The notes: generated by a model not told the origin, from the letters alone. Counted from the stretch's first letter, positions 1 to 5,850 are shown. The stretch is 5,850 bases of DNA from Caldilineaceae bacterium (GCA_012032975.1 JAAUPU010000227.1:1-5850); one strand, 5' to 3'. A program made the numbers and translations.

Positions 1-81
1 CCGTTAAGCTCCATTCAATCAGAGCAGTTGGTCGAGCGATTGGCCGAGATCGATCGCTTGCTTTCCCCCATCACTGCTTGA
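1..81 (+). CDS. C-terminal end of an unidentified upstream gene (partial)
   Basis: Frame 1 is open from the window edge to a TGA at 79-81 and encodes 26 residues ending LSPITA. The peptide contains the amphipathic-looking run LVERLAEIDRLL, with leucines and isoleucines spaced as in a terminal helix. About two thirds of its codons end in G or C, as in the other genes here. This looks like a real C-terminus, but it is too short to assign to a family. It lies on the same strand as trxA, about 215 nt upstream, and the palindrome at 105-133 could serve as its terminator. The alternative is a chance open stretch. Confidence 0.5.
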   Translation, partial: PLSSIQSEQLVERLAEIDRLLSPITA

Positions 82-104
82 TGCAGGCTGATGGTTAGAT
101 CAAC

Positions 105-133
105 CGCACACCATTTTGACAAAATAGTGTGCG
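105..133. repeat. 29-bp near-perfect palindrome, candidate operator over the trxA -35 box
   Basis: The left arm CGCACACCATTTTG (105-118) and right arm CAAAATAGTGTGCG (120-133) are reverse complements except for one mismatched pair (C112 with A126), around a single central base A119. The -35 hexamer TTGACA lies across its centre, a position where a dimeric regulator would compete with RNA polymerase. The dyad could instead form a hairpin in the transcript of the upstream partial gene. It is not followed directly by a T tract (the nearest is T146-T150), so it is a poor intrinsic terminator. The regulator is unknown. Confidence 0.55.
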
Positions 134-144
134 CATCGTACTAT
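116..144 (+). promoter_or_regulatory. Candidate sigma70-type promoter for trxA
   Basis: A perfect -35 hexamer TTGACA (116-121) is followed after exactly 17 bp by TACTAT (139-144), which matches TATAAT at four of six positions including the conserved first TA and last T. Transcription would start near 151 and give a leader of about 145 nt before the trxA start codon. The hexamers and spacing are seen directly; use of this promoter is inferred. No better -35/-10 pair is visible nearer to trxA. Confidence 0.5.
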
Positions 145-296
145 GTTTTTGTAGTGCCCATTACCGCCAAATTGCGAGAATCTAGCGCATAATGGGGGCC
201 AATGTAGCGGCGATGACAGTGTGCGGATGACAGGTTTGGGTTCTCTGTCACTCTTGTTACGCCTGAAAATTGATTTCACGTTTGAAGGAGAAGATC
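145..296 (+). other. Putative 5' leader of trxA with short repeats
   Basis: No gene is seen here. The stretch holds two direct copies of GATGACAG (212-219 and 226-233, 14 bp apart). The second copy can pair with CTGTCA at 245-250 to make a 6-bp stem with an 11-nt loop. A further AGTGTGCG at 218-225 repeats the right arm of the upstream palindrome (126-133). The trxA ribosome binding site AAGGAG lies at 285-290. No known riboswitch or T-box architecture is recognised. Confidence 0.3.
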
Positions 297-623
297 ATGA
301 GTGGCACCGTTAAAGTGACAGACACCACATTCGACGACGTGGTTGTAAACTCCGAAACCCCAGTGCTGGTAGATTTTTGGGCCGAATGGTGCGGTCCCTG
401 CAAGATGATTGCACCGGTTCTCGACGAAATTGCGACTGAGTTGGACGGTCAGTTGGTGATTGGCAAAATGGATGTGGATGAGAACCCAAGCACCGCCCAG
501 GCCTTTGGTATCTTCAGTATCCCTACCATGTTGTTGTTCAAGAACGGCGAACCGGTCGAACGGATCGTGGGCTTTCAGCCAAAGCCGCAACTGTTGAATA
601 AGCTTCAGCAACACCTGAATTGA
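297..623 (+). CDS. trxA: Thioredoxin (classic 108-residue type)
   Basis: A small cytoplasmic dithiol-disulfide oxidoreductase that reduces protein disulfides and is recharged by thioredoxin reductase, which is not encoded in this window. The ATG at 297 is chosen because AAGGAG (285-290) sits 6 nt upstream. It gives 108 residues, the usual length, and family numbering falls into place: buried Asp26, the active site WCGPC with Cys32 and Cys35, Lys57, and cis-Pro76 in SIPT. An in-frame TTG at 270 would add nine residues but has no good ribosome site. Phe73 stands just before SIP, where many thioredoxins have Arg or Lys. The gene is monocistronic between its own candidate promoter and the terminator at 686-724, and it converges on the pst operon. 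No functional link to phosphate uptake is evident. Family assignment is very secure. Confidence 0.97.
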   Translation: MSGTVKVTDTTFDDVVVNSETPVLVDFWAEWCGPCKMIAPVLDEIATELDGQLVIGKMDVDENPSTAQAFGIFSIPTMLLFKNGEPVERIVGFQPKPQLLNKLQQHLN

Positions 624-685
624 GTCCGAACTGGCTTTAGGATGTGTGGCTGAATGTTATAGGCTGGATATCCAAAGACCGAAAT

Positions 686-724
686 AAAGAGACGCCTGGT
701 GCAATTTGCACCAGGCGTCTCTTT
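686..724. terminator. Bidirectional intrinsic terminator between trxA and phoU
   Basis: Bases 686-702 and 708-724 form a 17-bp perfect stem rich in GC (core GACGCCTGGTGC) with a 5-nt AATTT loop. On the plus strand it runs into T722-T726. On the minus strand the stem is followed by a T-rich CTTTATTTC stretch (682-690 read in reverse). It lies 62 nt after the trxA stop and 20 nt after the phoU stop, so one hairpin can end both converging transcripts. Confidence 0.9.
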
Positions 725-744
725 TTGCTCGTTGAATTCGCCAG

Positions 745-1446
745 CTATCCGCCGCGCGGCTCTTCAGCGGCGTCGTCTACATCGACATTGATCTCGTCCA
801 TCGAACCTGTAATCAGGTAGATTGTCCGCTCTGCGATGTTGGTGGCCAAATCTCCAAACCGTTCCAGTTCGCGCGCTGCGCGTAACAGTTCGTATGCTGC
901 TTCGACCCGATCCGGGTTCTGGAACTCCGCCATCTGTGCCATAACCTGTGTAAAGACTTTGCCGTATAGCTCATCTACCTCATCGTCTTGGGCCGCGACC
1001 ATGCGCGCCACATCGATGCTGTTGTTGGCATAGGCAAGCATAGCCTGCTTGAGCATGGTGGCTACCTGAACGCCCATCTCCTTCAACTCTGGAGGCCGTT
1101 CCTGGCTCGGATATTTCAGCAAGTGTGGGATCACCTTGGCGATACCTTTGGCCTGGTCGCCCATACGCTCCAGATCAACGATCATGTTGGTGGCGGTGAT
1201 GATGGCCCGCAAGTCGCGCGCAGCTGGCTGTTGCGTTGCGATCAACATGAAACACTTCTCTTCAATGGCAAAACGTTCTCGGTTGACAAGTTTGTCGGCC
1301 TCGAAGACTTCGTGCGCCATGTCTGTATCGAGCTTTTCCAACGCAACGAGCGCCAGACGCAACTCCTGTTCAACCCGGCTGCCCATCAGTAGAATGTCAT
1401 CTCGCAACTCGCTGAGCGCCCGATCGAATCGTTCGCGGACTTGCAT
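745..1446 (-). CDS. phoU: Phosphate transport system regulatory protein PhoU
   Basis: PhoU is a cytoplasmic all-helical protein that links the Pst transporter to the PhoR-type sensor kinase and restrains phosphate uptake and Pho-regulon expression when phosphate is plentiful. The 233-residue product has the expected tandem three-helix repeats. Each carries the metal-binding E-x-x-x-D signature: E93-R-M-G-D97 in the first half and E195-R-F-G-D199, followed by N203, in the second. A C-terminal tail of about 20 residues is acidic (DEINVDVDDAAEE). The ATG at 1446 has AAAGGAG 6 nt upstream. It is the last gene of the operon, 19 nt after the distal pstB, the usual place for phoU, and ends just before the bidirectional terminator. 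With two non-identical PstB proteins here, which of them PhoU contacts is an open question. Identification is secure. Confidence 0.95.
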   Translation of the reverse strand: MQVRERFDRALSELRDDILLMGSRVEQELRLALVALEKLDTDMAHEVFEADKLVNRERFAIEEKCFMLIATQQPAARDLRAIITATNMIVDLERMGDQAKGIAKVIPHLLKYPSQERPPELKEMGVQVATMLKQAMLAYANNSIDVARMVAAQDDEVDELYGKVFTQVMAQMAEFQNPDRVEAAYELLRAARELERFGDLATNIAERTIYLITGSMDEINVDVDDAAEEPRGG

Positions 1447-1465
1447 AGAAATCTCCTTTCGTTGA

Positions 1466-2221
1466 TCAACCCCGTCGTCCAGTGATGTAGGATTCCGTCA
1501 GTGGCTCGGTCGGCGAACTAAACAGGTCGTTCGTCTTGTTGAACTCGACCAACTTACCCAGCCAAAAGAAACCGGTAAAATCGGACACGCGCGCCGCTTG
1601 CTGCATGTTGTGGGTCACGATGACGATTGTGTATGTCTGCGCGAGATCGCGCATCAACTCCTCTACGCTCAATGTCGCAACTGGATCCAGGGCAGAACAT
1701 GGCTCGTCCATCAAAATGACCTCAGGCTTTACAGCAATCGTCCGCGCGATGCACAGTCTCTGCTGCTGACCAGGGTTCAGATTCAGTGCTGATTCCTGAA
1801 GGCGATGCTTTACCTCATTCCATAAGGCGGCGCCCTCCAGACTTTCCTGTACGATCCGAGGGAGATCGTCCTTCGGTGCAAGGCTAAGGACGCGGGGTCC
1901 AAACGCTACATTGTCGAATATGGTCTGAGGAAATGGATTGGGACGCTGGAAAACCATCCCAATTCGCTGTCGTAATTCTACCACATCCACATCATCGTCG
2001 TAGATGTTCTTACCATCCAACAAGGCCAAGCCCTCTGCGCGCGCGCCCGTGATCGTGTCGTTCATGCGGTTCAACGAGCGCAGAAATGTAGACTTGCCAC
2101 AACCGGAAGGACCGATCAATGCTGTGATCTGATTGGCGCGGATCGAGACGTTGAGTCCGCTCAAAGCCTGAAAGTCACCGTAATAGAAGCTAAAATCCCT
2201 GATCTCCAGCTTGTTTTCCAT
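1466..2221 (-). CDS. pstB: Phosphate ABC transporter ATP-binding protein PstB, distal copy, with LNPGQ in place of LSGGQ
   Basis: The ATPase subunit that drives phosphate import through PstC/PstA on the cytoplasmic membrane face. At 251 residues it is full length. Nucleotide-site residues are all canonical for PstB: Walker [10 protein letters not shown] (37-45), Q-loop Gln92 in [10 protein letters not shown], Walker B with catalytic Glu173 in [10 protein letters not shown] (171-180), and H-loop His204 in [10 protein letters not shown]. The ABC signature is altered: residues 148-152 read LNPGQ (CTG AAC CCT GGT CAG, 1766-1780), so both the Ser that contacts the gamma-phosphate of the partner's ATP and the first Gly are gone. 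The ATG at 2221 has GAGGGA 7 nt upstream. It follows the other pstB by 15 nt and ends with the family's terminal YITGR motif. It probably pairs with its neighbour. A 19-nt stretch around the QQAARV codons (1587-1605) is identical in both copies (2358-2376), consistent with paralogy. Confidence 0.95.
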   Translation of the reverse strand: MENKLEIRDFSFYYGDFQALSGLNVSIRANQITALIGPSGCGKSTFLRSLNRMNDTITGARAEGLALLDGKNIYDDDVDVVELRQRIGMVFQRPNPFPQTIFDNVAFGPRVLSLAPKDDLPRIVQESLEGAALWNEVKHRLQESALNLNPGQQQRLCIARTIAVKPEVILMDEPCSALDPVATLSVEELMRDLAQTYTIVIVTHNMQQAARVSDFTGFFWLGKLVEFNKTNDLFSSPTEPLTESYITGRRG

Positions 2222-2236
2222 GCGCTATTCCCTCGG

Positions 2237-2995
2237 TCAACCGAAACGTCCGGTGATGTAATCTTCTGTCCGTTGATCCTTTGGCTGAACGAACATGCGT
2301 GTGGCGTCTCCCACCTCTACCAGGTCACCGTCGAGCAGGAAGGCCGCTTTGTCCGCGACGCGCGCCGCTTGCTGCACACTGTGTGGCACCATGATGATGG
2401 TGTAGCGCTGTTTGAGTTCGAGCAACGATTCTTCCACCGTGGCGGTCGAGAGCGGATCGAGGCCAGAAGTTGGGTTGTCCAAGAGGATGACCTCTGGTTC
2501 CAGCGCCAAGCTGCGCGCCAGGCAAAGCCGTTGTTGCTGACCGCCGCTGAGTGCGAATGCCGAACGATCCAGCCGATCCTTGACTTCGTCCCACAGCGCC
2601 GCTTGCTCAAGCGAGCGCTGCACTCGTCGGTCCAACTCGTCCTCGTCACTCATGCCCGCCATTTTCAGCCCAAAGACCAGGTTGTCGTAGATCGTCCCCG
2701 GTAGTGGGGTTGGCAGCGCAAAGACCATGCTGATGCGTCGCCGCAGCTCGTAGACATCTGTACCCGGCGAGAATATGTCCTCGCCGTTGACCCTGATCGA
2801 CCCCTGGCGCCGGGCATTCTCATCCAGATCGGAAAGCCGATTGAGCAGCCGCAGCAGGGTGGACTTGCCGCCGCGTGCTGGGCCAAACAGTACGAACACC
2901 TGTTTGTCGCCAATCTCCAACGAGATGTCACGTAGCGCTTCTGTGCCGTCACCATAGGTATAAAAAAGGCTCTGCATCGTGATTTTGTCATCCAT
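2237..2995 (-). CDS. pstB: PstB-like ATP-binding protein, proximal copy, with a degenerate nucleotide site
   Basis: A second PstB paralogue of 252 residues, ending YITGRFG as PstB proteins do. Its signature LSGGQ (149-153) is perfect, but its own nucleotide site is changed at three key places. Walker A reads GPARGGKST (38-46), with Arg41 replacing the inner Gly. The Q-loop Gln is Ala93 (MVFALPTPLP). The Walker B catalytic Glu is Asn174 (LLDNPTSGLDP). The Walker A Lys44, Asp173 and H-loop His205 (VPHS rather than VTHN) remain. The ATG at 2995 is preferred: GGGAG (3004-3008) lies 8 nt upstream and the start overlaps the pstA stop by 8 nt, implying coupling. A GTG at 3004 would itself overlap that ribosome site. 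The frame is intact and coding-like, so selection on an asymmetric heterodimer with the distal PstB is more likely than decay. Tandem pstB genes in one operon are also known in cyanobacteria such as Synechocystis. Confidence 0.93.
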   Translation of the reverse strand: MDDKITMQSLFYTYGDGTEALRDISLEIGDKQVFVLFGPARGGKSTLLRLLNRLSDLDENARRQGSIRVNGEDIFSPGTDVYELRRRISMVFALPTPLPGTIYDNLVFGLKMAGMSDEDELDRRVQRSLEQAALWDEVKDRLDRSAFALSGGQQQRLCLARSLALEPEVILLDNPTSGLDPLSTATVEESLLELKQRYTIIMVPHSVQQAARVADKAAFLLDGDLVEVGDATRMFVQPKDQRTEDYITGRFG

Positions 2996-3842
2996 CGTCA
3001 CCACTCCCGACGACGGCGCATGGAGTGCGCACGATGGTTGCCACCAGGGTAAGAGAGAGGACGATCAACAGCAGCACCAACGCAGTGCCATATTGAATTT
3101 GCAGAGGCATGCCTGGCACCTGTGTGGAGATAACATACAGATGATATGGCAGGGCCATTGTCTGATCGAAGATCGATTTGGGCAACTCGGGCAGGTAGAA
3201 CGCAGCGACTGTGAAGAGAATCGGCGCGGTTTCGCCGGCCGCTCGGCCCAGCCCCAAGATCACGCCGGTGATGATGCCGGGCATGGCGTGTGGCAAGACT
3301 TGATGGCGGATGGTCTGCCATCGGGAGGCGCCCAGGCTGAGGCTGACCGTGCGAAAGCGGGTCGGCACAGCATTGATCGCTTCTTCCGCCGTGCTGATGA
3401 CGACAGGCAGGGTCAGGATGCCGAGGGTAAGCGCCCCTGCCAGGATCGATGTGCCAAACTCCAGAAAGAGTACGAACATACCCAGCCCAAACAGACCATA
3501 GACAATCGACGGGATGCCAGCCAGATTGACGATAGCCAGCCGCACCCATCGCGTGAGTCGGTTGTCCCCCGCATACTCGGCCAGATAGATGGCTGCAGCA
3601 ATGGCCAGTGGAAAGGCCGCGATCGCGGTGCCAAAGGTCAAGAGGACAGTGCCCAGCAGCGCGGGCATGATGCCGCCCTCTGTCATGCCGTTGCGCGGCG
3701 GCTGCGTCAAAAATTCCCAACTTAGCGCGCCAATGCCATTGTAGACGACAAACAGAATGACCAGCACAATGGGGATCACGACCAATGTGGCGACAATCGA
3801 GATAACGATGATGGCGATCTGATTGCTTCGTTGCCGTGTCAC
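2988..3842 (-). CDS. pstA: Phosphate ABC transporter permease PstA
   Basis: One of the two integral-membrane subunits forming the phosphate channel. The 284-residue product has about six hydrophobic segments (roughly 10-33, 61-90, 105-128, 132-151, 188-212 and 250-272). Its EAA coupling loop at about 153-184 (EEAINAVP ... GASRWQTIRHQVLP) docks on a PstB subunit. RAAGET (200-205) matches the RAxGET motif also seen in PstC here. The start is GTG at 3842, which shares GTGA with the pstC stop, and GGAGG (3849-3853) stands 6 nt upstream, so translation is probably coupled to pstC. The 3' end overlaps the proximal pstB. The C-terminus ends in a short GSGDDG tail of no known role. The order pstC-pstA separates it from PstC, which has the longer N-terminal region. 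Confidence 0.95.
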   Translation of the reverse strand: MTRQRSNQIAIIVISIVATLVVIPIVLVILFVVYNGIGALSWEFLTQPPRNGMTEGGIMPALLGTVLLTFGTAIAAFPLAIAAAIYLAEYAGDNRLTRWVRLAIVNLAGIPSIVYGLFGLGMFVLFLEFGTSILAGALTLGILTLPVVISTAEEAINAVPTRFRTVSLSLGASRWQTIRHQVLPHAMPGIITGVILGLGRAAGETAPILFTVAAFYLPELPKSIFDQTMALPYHLYVISTQVPGMPLQIQYGTALVLLLIVLSLTLVATIVRTPCAVVGSGDDG

Positions 3843-4780
3843 AGTTGACCTCCGCTGCGGCGCTTGACCTGGATGCCGACCAGGCGACTTGCCAACGAGT
3901 TGATGGCAAAGGTGATCAAGAATAGGATGATGCCGATGGCGAAAAGCATGCTGTAGTGGAGGCTGCCTTGCGCCACTTCACCCATCTCCGCGGCGATCGT
4001 CGCCGTCATGGTTCGCACAGGCTGAAAGAACATGCCCGGTCCCAATTTGGGAATGTTGGCCGCGTTCCCGGTGACCAACATGACCGCCATGGTTTCGCCG
4101 ATGGCGCGCGCCACGCCCAGCATCACGGCAATGACGATGCCGGAACGCGCAGCAGGCAATACGACGCGGCGAATGGTCTGCCATTGGGTGGCGCCAATTG
4201 CCAACGCACCGTCGCGGTATTCTTTTGGCACCGCATAGAGCGCGTCCTCAGAGATGCTGATAATCGTTGGCAGTGCCATGTAGGCCAGGATCAGCGAGCC
4301 GGTGAAAGCTGTCAGCCCGGTGGGAGCGCCCGCGCTCTGGATAAGGGGCGCCAGGACGACCCAACCCAGAAAACCCAACACGATGGACGGAATGCCCGCC
4401 AACATCTCGATCAACGGCTTGAGTATCTCCCGCTGCCAGACTGGCGCGATCTCGCCAAGGTAGATCGCACTGATCAGTCCGAGAGGCACGGCGATGATCA
4501 CAGCGCCGAGTGTCACGAGCAACGAGCCAGCCAGGAGCGGCAGCAGGCCGTATGTACCTTCTATCGGATACCATCGGATGCCGAATATCTGGCGCAGGGG
4601 AATGTCGAGAAGGGCGGGGATGCCCTCTCGCAGAAGAAAGAAGAAGATCAGGCCGATCAGCACAATTGCTGAGATACCGGCCACCCGAATCAGGTTTTCG
4701 ATCAGCCATTCGCTCCAGCGTGTGTTGCCTGGGCGGCTCTTGGTCATGTTGATGGAGCCGGTCTGTGGTGCAGTTGTCAT
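3839..4780 (-). CDS. pstC: Phosphate ABC transporter permease PstC
   Basis: The partner permease of PstA in the inner-membrane phosphate channel. The 313-residue product has a hydrophilic N-terminus of about 30 residues, then hydrophobic segments at roughly 33-50, 83-110, 123-146, 159-178, 212-236 and 277-297. The EAA loop spans about 178-209 (EDALYAVPKEYRD ... GATQWQTIRRVVLP), and RAIGET lies at 225-230. LAGIPSIV (127-134) is shared with PstA and typical of both permeases. The ATG at 4780 has AGGAG (4788-4792) 7 nt upstream, embedded in the last codons of pstS only 4 nt away. A later in-frame Met at codon 12 lacks a comparable ribosome site. The two permeases have different EAA loops, which fits docking of two different PstB proteins. 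Confidence 0.95.
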   Translation of the reverse strand: MTTAPQTGSINMTKSRPGNTRWSEWLIENLIRVAGISAIVLIGLIFFFLLREGIPALLDIPLRQIFGIRWYPIEGTYGLLPLLAGSLLVTLGAVIIAVPLGLISAIYLGEIAPVWQREILKPLIEMLAGIPSIVLGFLGWVVLAPLIQSAGAPTGLTAFTGSLILAYMALPTIISISEDALYAVPKEYRDGALAIGATQWQTIRRVVLPAARSGIVIAVMLGVARAIGETMAVMLVTGNAANIPKLGPGMFFQPVRTMTATIAAEMGEVAQGSLHYSMLFAIGIILFLITFAINSLASRLVGIQVKRRSGGQL

Positions 4781-4784
4781 GGTG

Positions 4785-5694
4785 TTACTCCTGTGGGAGC
4801 GGTACGAAGCCCAGCTCGGCCACGATAGTTTGGCCCGCGTCGCCCATCACCCAGTCGACATACTCGCCGATGTGATCGGTGGGTTCGCCAGCGGTGTACA
4901 TATAAAGCCCGCGAGAGATGGGATAGCTGCCATCGGAGCCGGACTCGACAGACGGTAGCACATAGGGCGAATCTGCGTTGACGGCCACCGCGATCATCTT
5001 TTCATGTTCCGGGTCGACATAGCCAAGCCCGTCATAGCCGATTGAATTCGGGTTGCGGCGCAACTCGCTGGTGATGCCGACCGAAGAGGTCATGAGCAAC
5101 GTCCAGGGTGCGAAGATATCTTTGTTGTCGGACTCGCCCATGCGAACCACTTCTTCAAGAAAGTAGACATGAGTGCCAGAGTTGCTTTCCCGAGAAAGCA
5201 GGACGATCGGTGCATCGTTGCCGCCTACGTCTAGCCAGTTCGTGATGCGTCCGGTGTAGATGTCCGATAGCTGGGGGATGGTGAGCTGGCTGACCGGATT
5301 GTCCGGATGAAGCAAGAACGGCCAACGCATCGATCGCAACGGTGAACTCCACGGGTTTGATGCCGTTTGCTTCTGCTTCGGCGATCTCTTGCTCTTTCAT
5401 CTGTCGCGACGCATTGGCGATGTCTACCGTGCCATTGATCAATGACGCGATGCCCGTGCCCGATCCACCCCCAGTTACTGCGATGGCGATATTTGGGTTG
5501 ACTACCCGATAGGCCTCCGCCCATGCCAAAGCCAAGTTGACCAGGGTATCTGACCCCTTGTTCTGAATTGCGCGCTGCGAATTTTCGCCGCCTGTCTCTG
5601 CTTGAGCCGTTTGGCCCGCACTACATGCCGATATGCTCAAGAGAGCAAGTACGAATACCAACACGAAAATTGTCGATCTGTGCTGTGGGTGCAA
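4785..5694 (-). pseudogene. pstS: Phosphate-binding lipoprotein PstS, interrupted by a one-base frameshift
   Basis: PstS captures phosphate outside the membrane and hands it to PstC/PstA. The gene is in two frames: 5694 to about 5317 encodes the N-terminal 126 residues, and about 5315 to 4785 the rest. Removing one base gives a normal 302-residue protein running DALAV-LLHPDNPVS across the join. The N-terminus is a lipoprotein signal with lipobox I21-S-A-C24. Ligand-site segments are present: GSDTL (47-51), GGGSGTG (75-81), ASR (95-97) and, in the second part, SRESNSGTH (167-175 of the repaired protein). The start is TTG at 5694, with AAAGGGA (5703-5709) 8 nt upstream and an in-frame TAG just before it; no ATG is available. 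It heads the operon. Unrepaired, the first frame runs on to 5155 in unrelated residues. Both halves are otherwise intact, which favours sequencing error or a very recent lesion. Confidence 0.9.
5304..5324 (-). other. Frameshift point in pstS
   Basis: On the minus strand, codons GCC GTT (Ala125, Val126) end at 5317 in the upstream frame. The downstream frame resumes with TTG CTT CAT CCG from 5315 (Leu-Leu-His-Pro). Base 5316, or equally another base within 5313-5316, is one too many. The local sequence CTTGCTT is a short near-repeat prone to single-base indels. No stop codon or classical slippery heptamer adjoins it, so programmed frameshifting is unlikely. Confidence 0.8.
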
Positions 5695-5850
5695 CCGATT
5701 TTTCCCTTTCTACGCGCCTCTACGCGTTGATGATAGAACCGGAAGGGTATGTGTTGCCACAGGTCGCCCGCATATTCGCGAACGACTTGATAATATTCTG
5801 TTTTCTTGGAAGAGTGTGTCTGGGAACGAGAAATTGGTTGTATTCAACCG
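5695..5850 (-). promoter_or_regulatory. Upstream region of the pst operon
   Basis: This 156-bp stretch holds no convincing gene and should contain the operon promoter. On the minus strand TATTAT (5790-5795) could be a -10 box, but no good -35 hexamer lies 16-18 bp before it, as is common for promoters activated by a PhoB/PhoP-type regulator. A PHO box of the E. coli or Bacillus consensus is not visible. A small inverted repeat GGTTG-TATT-CAACC lies at 5836-5849. The pstS ribosome binding site AAAGGGA is at 5703-5709. Confidence 0.35.
5710..5726. repeat. Two direct copies of CTACGCG, 10 bp apart, just upstream of pstS
   Basis: CTACGCG occurs at 5710-5716 and 5720-5726, so the two heptamers are one helical turn apart and immediately upstream of the pstS ribosome site. 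Tandem heptamers with about one-turn spacing are the form of response-regulator sites such as PHO boxes, but the sequence does not match a known consensus and the position is downstream of the likely promoter. Chance is possible. Confidence 0.3.

Noticed and set aside
172..193. Second trxA promoter using TTGCGA and CATAAT
   Set aside because: The spacing is only 10 bp, too short for sigma70-type recognition.
2273..2704. Plus-strand frame opposite the proximal pstB
   Set aside because: No ribosome site or family resemblance. The minus strand clearly encodes an ABC ATPase here.
2979..3725. Long plus-strand open frame of 248 codons opposite pstA
   Set aside because: The predicted protein is very rich in Gln, Asp, Arg and His with no domain, and lies antisense to an unmistakable permease. 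It is a by-product of the codon composition of pstA.
3956..4672. Plus-strand open frame of 238 codons opposite pstC
   Set aside because: It has the same low-complexity hydrophilic composition and no recognisable motif. It is antisense to conserved PstC segments.
5304..5324. Programmed +1 frameshifting in pstS
   Set aside because: There is no stop or rare codon at the shift site, no internal Shine-Dalgarno and no good re-pairing of the P-site tRNA. An indel explains the data more simply.
5836..5849. GGTTG-TATT-CAACC inverted repeat near the right edge
   Set aside because: Five-base arms are expected by chance. It has no T tract or clear promoter relation, so no function is claimed.
5713..5850. 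Minus-strand open frame running from the window edge to a TAG just before pstS
   Set aside because: It is open for about 46 codons, but the peptide is Ser/Thr/Arg-rich and unlike a protein C-terminus. A second frame is also open over the same stretch, so it is most likely non-coding.

Overview
The window carries a complete high-affinity phosphate uptake operon on the minus strand, pstS-pstC-pstA-pstB-pstB-phoU (right to left, about 5694 to 745). A convergent thioredoxin gene lies on the plus strand (297-623). The sequence is moderately GC-rich. The PstS lipoprotein signal, the tandem pstB genes and the protein style would suit a Chloroflexota-like bacterium, but that assignment is a low-to-moderate-confidence inference and nothing in the window proves it.

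Layout: 1-81 is the last 26 codons of an unidentified plus-strand gene. Bases 82-296 are a regulatory region with a good sigma70-type promoter (TTGACA, 17 bp, TACTAT) whose -35 box sits inside a 29-bp near-perfect palindrome. This is followed by a leader of about 145 nt and then trxA. A 17-bp perfect stem with T-rich sequence on both strands (686-724) separates the convergent trxA and phoU and should terminate both. The pst genes are packed very tightly: pstS/pstC are 4 nt apart, pstC/pstA overlap as GTGA, pstA/pstB overlap by 8 nt, the two pstB genes are 15 nt apart and phoU follows after 19 nt. This suggests one transcript with translational coupling. Bases 5695-5850 are the presumed operon promoter region.

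How the genes work together: PstS binds phosphate outside the membrane, PstC and PstA form the channel, PstB proteins power it, and PhoU links transporter state to phosphate signalling. No PhoR/PhoB-type regulator is in the window.

Two things stand out. First, the two PstB paralogues have complementary defects. The promoter-proximal copy has lost the Walker A inner Gly, the Q-loop Gln and the Walker B catalytic Glu but keeps a perfect LSGGQ. The distal copy keeps all the nucleotide-site residues but has LNPGQ in place of LSGGQ. A heterodimer would therefore have exactly one consensus and one degenerate ATP site, as in asymmetric heterodimeric ABC exporters. Second, pstS is split by a one-base frameshift near 5310-5319, either a sequencing error or a real lesion.
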